Source: Ulota crispa
Taxonomy: Eukaryota > Streptophyta > Bryopsida > Orthotrichales > Orthotrichaceae
Direction of reading: 5' to 3'
Length of the DNA stretch: 64,000 bases
Assembly (NCBI GenBank): GCA_963920765.1
Contig: OY987248.1
Coordinates: forward strand, 7,288,539 to 7,352,538
The first letter of the stretch is position 1, and every line of letters begins with the position of its first letter. This document shows positions 61,639-64,000 of the stretch, piece after piece. Below the pieces are notes generated by a model that did no database searches, was not told the origin of the DNA, and saw only the letters and a list, made by a program, of their open reading frames with translations. The translations under genes were made by a program, and so were the position numbers.

Positions 61639-61647
61639 TCTTTTTTA

Positions 61648-62063
61648 GGGAATTGATATGTGCACATTGGGGGGTTGATATATGCACACCCCCATGGAGG
61701 GTAGATTACATATTTCTACCATCAAAAAGCTAAATTTGAGATTTTGAATTCAGATGTAGACTAAGAGACCATGATTTTGTCTAGAACCATAAAAAGGTTG
61801 CAATTGAACAACACCCAATGAAAAAGCTTATCTTTTTTTACAAATAAAAGTAAAAGTAACACTTTTCTCCTAGCTAGCTAAGCTTTTTCATTGGGTGTTG
61901 TTCAATTGCAACATTTTTTTTATGGTTCTAGCCTAAATCATGGTCTCTAAGTCCAAATCTAAATTCAAAACTTTGAAATTTAGCTTTTCAATGATAGAAA
62001 TCTAAAATTTACCCCCCTGAGGGTGTGCATATCTCAATCCCCAGTGTGCACATAGCAATTCCC
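61648..62063. mobile_element. Mutator-like foldback MITE, copy 3 (416 bp)
   Basis: Ends gggaattgatatgtgcacat and atgtgcacac-type inverse (...agtgtgcacatagcaattccc), with a second inner pair (ttgatatatgcacaccc / gggtgtgcatatctcaatcc) matching copy 2's ends. A 7-bp repeat TTTTTTA flanks it (61641-61647, 62064-62070). The interior hairpin has a near-perfect arm pair caattgaacaacacccaatg / cattgggtgttgttcaattg. Confidence 0.85.
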
Positions 62064-62270
62064 TTTTTTAATGGTTTCTTAGGGCGGCTTCACACTATGG
62101 CTGAAGGTTGAGAGGCCGTCGGTCTGCACCAATCAGATTGCACAAAACCGAGAGTCTGGCCACTCAAGCCTTCACGTTAGAGGCCAAACTCCAAAGGCCA
62201 TCATCCACCATTTGCCTACATGGTAGCACTTTATCATCTAAGGTTGACGGCCTCTCAAAGGGAAGTTTGG

Positions 62271-62594
62271 GGCCCGATTCAGACTAGCATTTGGCCAAAA
62301 ATTTCTCAAACGTGATTGGTTGAAATTTGGTTTTTCTACGCTGATGGGTTCAAACTACAAGTTTGTCTGGTACTTTTACATCCATCTTCACCACTATGGG
62401 GACCACTCGATATAGTCATGTTAGCTGCCAAGATAGTGAAGATTTGGGGCCTGCTCCAAGGGTGGTACCAAACTTGTTCAGCAGAGGCACACTCTTGGAT
62501 GACAAGCGATTACACTGAAAAGTTTCTATCGGGCGAAACACTAGACGGGGTGCCAATTTTCTTGTCTCGGCCGACTGGTAGTCTGAACTGGGCC
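62271..62594. mobile_element. Possible TIR element, ~324 bp
   Basis: Imperfect inverted ends GGCCCGATTCAGACTAGC and (inverted) GGCCCAGTTCAGACTACC. No target duplication could be fixed. The preceding ~180 bp (62085-62270) share similar words (gaggccgtcggtctg) and may be part of a related element. Confidence 0.4.
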
Positions 62595-62738
62595 TAGGTC
62601 CAACAAAAATGGGAAACCCAAATTGTGGGCTAGAGGCCATCAGTTTCAGCATTTATTGTCTATTTTCAATAGATTTTCTTGGCCTCTCGGCAAAGTTTGG
62701 CCACTCAATTTGAAGGCCTCTTGACTTGGCTAGTCATA

Positions 62739-63052
62739 AGGTAGGAGCACCCATAAGCGTCTGTGTCCCCATAACTGTCACCTTTGAAATCTTGGCAAAT
62801 ATGTGGAAATGGATAGATGTAATCACAAGGATGTACAACATGTGAACATGAAACCTTAGTGTTGGTTATGGATGCAATGGCAGTTTGTTTTTTAAAAATT
62901 CACAATTTATTCTCATAGTATCCAAATAATATATTCAAAAATGCAAACTTAGTATTATTTTGTTCCTAATAGGATCCTATAATTTGTTAGCTGTTTATTA
63001 ATACTCACCAGGTTCAAAACCCTTAAACTGACGCTTATGGGTGCTCCTACCT
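62739..63052. mobile_element. TA-flanked MITE, 314 bp, perfect 23-bp ends
   Basis: The ends aggtaggagcacccataagc... are perfect inverted repeats for 23 bp (62739-62761 and 63030-63052), flanked by TA (62737-62738, 63053-63054). The best preserved copy of this family in the window. Confidence 0.9.
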
Positions 63053-63329
63053 TATGTCAACGATATTTGTGCAAATTCTTGAATATCAGAGGTATCTATA
63101 CAAATAGTGCAAATTTCAGGGGTATTCATCAGAAACTCCTTATTTATTTACTGGTTCTTATCAAACTTGGAGTTGTGTTTTTTGAGCATCGGCCTGGAAA
63201 CTAGCTCCACTTCACTGATTTTTGTGAGAGCACTTGGCATCAAATGGTTGCTGCTGCTTGGGGGGTGGGGGGAGAGGAGGCAAGCCTGCAGCGCTGAGAG
63301 TACCACGACGACGGACATGGAAGGTTTGC

Positions 63330-63338
63330 AAACCCTAA
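63330..63338 (+). promoter_or_regulatory. Telo-box AAACCCTAA upstream of the F-box gene
   Basis: Exact plant telo-box about 75 bp before the start codon, in or next to the 5'UTR of the F-box gene. Confidence 0.45.
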
Positions 63339-63411
63339 TGGTGCTCTGCTGCGCTCCCAGGATGACCACGACGATGGACATGGACATGGAAGGCCGGTGG
63401 TGAGAGAGGCG

Positions 63412-64000
63412 ATGGCGATGGAGGGGGGAGCGAGGAGCGCAACCAACTCCACAAGCTTGACCAGTTTACCGCTGGAGGTGCTGGTGCGCGTGCTGGTGCC
63501 ATTATCTCCGCAGGACTGGGCGCGCGCGGCGCAGGTGTGCACGGTGCTGCGCGCGGCGTGCATCAGCGTGCTCGGCACGGTCACCGCGCTCGACCTCAAG
63601 AACGCGGGGGCGTCCTTGGACGACTCGTGCTTCGCCTTGCTCTGCACTCGATTATGCAGCAATCGCCTGCGCCGCTTGGAACTCGATTGCTGGCACTTGA
63701 GCGACGGTGCCCTAACAAACCTCCCCGAGGGTTTGGAGGAGCTCGCGCTATGCGGTTGCTATCGCCACAGCGACGACCTGCTCGCAAATGTGGCCCGGAG
63801 GACGCACGCGACGCTGTGGCGCTTCGCGTGGTCGGGCTTCGGAGGGCGCGTGACCTCATTAGGGTTTCAACAAATAGCTCGCCAGTGTAAGAACATCACA
63901 TCCTTCTTGATTGACAGCGGCGCTGGCACCGATGTGAACGCCGTAGTCTGCGCCGTAGCCAGCAATTGTCCTGCGCTTTCGGAACTGAATGCGTACGATC
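63412..64000 (+). CDS. F-box/leucine-rich-repeat protein, N-terminal part (runs off the window)
   Basis: Open from ATG 63412 to the window end (196 codons), GC-rich unlike its surroundings. The only in-frame upstream stop is TGA at 63295-63297 and no other ATG lies between, so 63412 is the start (context gcgATGG). Residues ~14-60 form an F-box (LTSLPLEVLVRVLVPLSPQD, then AAQVCTVLRAACISVL). Leucine-rich repeats follow (LRRLELDCWHLSDGALTNLP, LEELALCGC, CPALSELNAYD). Such proteins are the substrate-binding part of SCF ubiquitin ligases, joining SKP1 through the F-box and the target through the LRRs. The subfamily cannot be decided from this part. Confidence 0.9.
   Translation, partial: MAMEGGARSATNSTSLTSLPLEVLVRVLVPLSPQDWARAAQVCTVLRAACISVLGTVTALDLKNAGASLDDSCFALLCTRLCSNRLRRLELDCWHLSDGALTNLPEGLEELALCGCYRHSDDLLANVARRTHATLWRFAWSGFGGRVTSLGFQQIARQCKNITSFLIDSGAGTDVNAVVCAVASNCPALSELNAYD

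Noticed and set aside
63240..63662. 140-codon minus-strand frame over the F-box gene start
   Set aside because: Shadow of the GC-rich F-box coding region; the plus strand shows the F-box and LRR motifs.
1..64000. CRISPR arrays, bacterial operons, rRNA or canonical tRNA genes
   Set aside because: None seen; the introns and transposon types show plant nuclear DNA.

Overview
The window looks like a nuclear chromosome segment of a land plant, probably a non-seed lineage. The host genes have many spliced introns, AAACCCTAA (telo-box) motifs sit near gene starts, the intergenic DNA is very AT-rich, and the transposon families are plant types (CACTA/En-Spm, Mutator-like MITEs). The species cannot be fixed from the sequence alone. 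About 90% of the window is intergenic or mobile DNA. Only four ordinary host genes are seen: a C-terminal gene fragment at the left edge (1-617, +), a complete 12-exon gene for the nucleoporin NUP88/MOS7 (7132-1449, -), a 56-residue STMP1/DUF4535-type mitochondrial micropeptide gene (CDS 48578-48748, + with a 5'UTR intron), and the start of an F-box/LRR gene running off the right edge (63412-64000, +).

The centre of the window is one very large CACTA transposon, 17967-45469 (about 27.5 kb). It is delimited by matching CACTAGT(G/A)GAAA terminal repeats and a 3-bp AAA target duplication. Its right half holds a TNP2-type transposase gene (37810-42974, +) broken by at least seven stops and a frameshift. 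Its left half is a long G-poor stretch without clear genes. The middle carries a set of phase-matched exons (33828-35369, +) of unknown identity, possibly a captured host gene. Other elements are nested in it: a Mutator-like MITE with a 9-bp target duplication, a TIR MITE, a possible SINE, a foldback, and an exact 119-bp tandem duplication.

The flanks (7.5-17.9 kb and 45.5-63.1 kb) are a dense mosaic of short non-autonomous elements that can be sorted into families by their ends: (a) elements bounded by TTAA with ends CCC(T/C)TAAA, a piggyBac-like signature, about ten copies; (b) elements with ends AGGT(A/G)G(A/G)AGCACC and TA target duplications, three copies; (c) Mutator-like foldbacks of about 415 bp with 9-bp target duplications, three copies; (d) foldbacks with AGGGAAAA...CATGG ends; (e) a 153-bp mini-CACTA with a CTA target duplication. 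An inverted pair of a 1.7-3.0 kb unit flanks the big CACTA (14735-16447 + and 58473-55487 -). Each copy carries a degraded ~235-codon gene, one with an intron and one without. The protein has CxxC, HGYxCHxxCY and YGGxSxYHDQSF motifs resembling an uncharacterised protein family abundant in giant DNA viruses.
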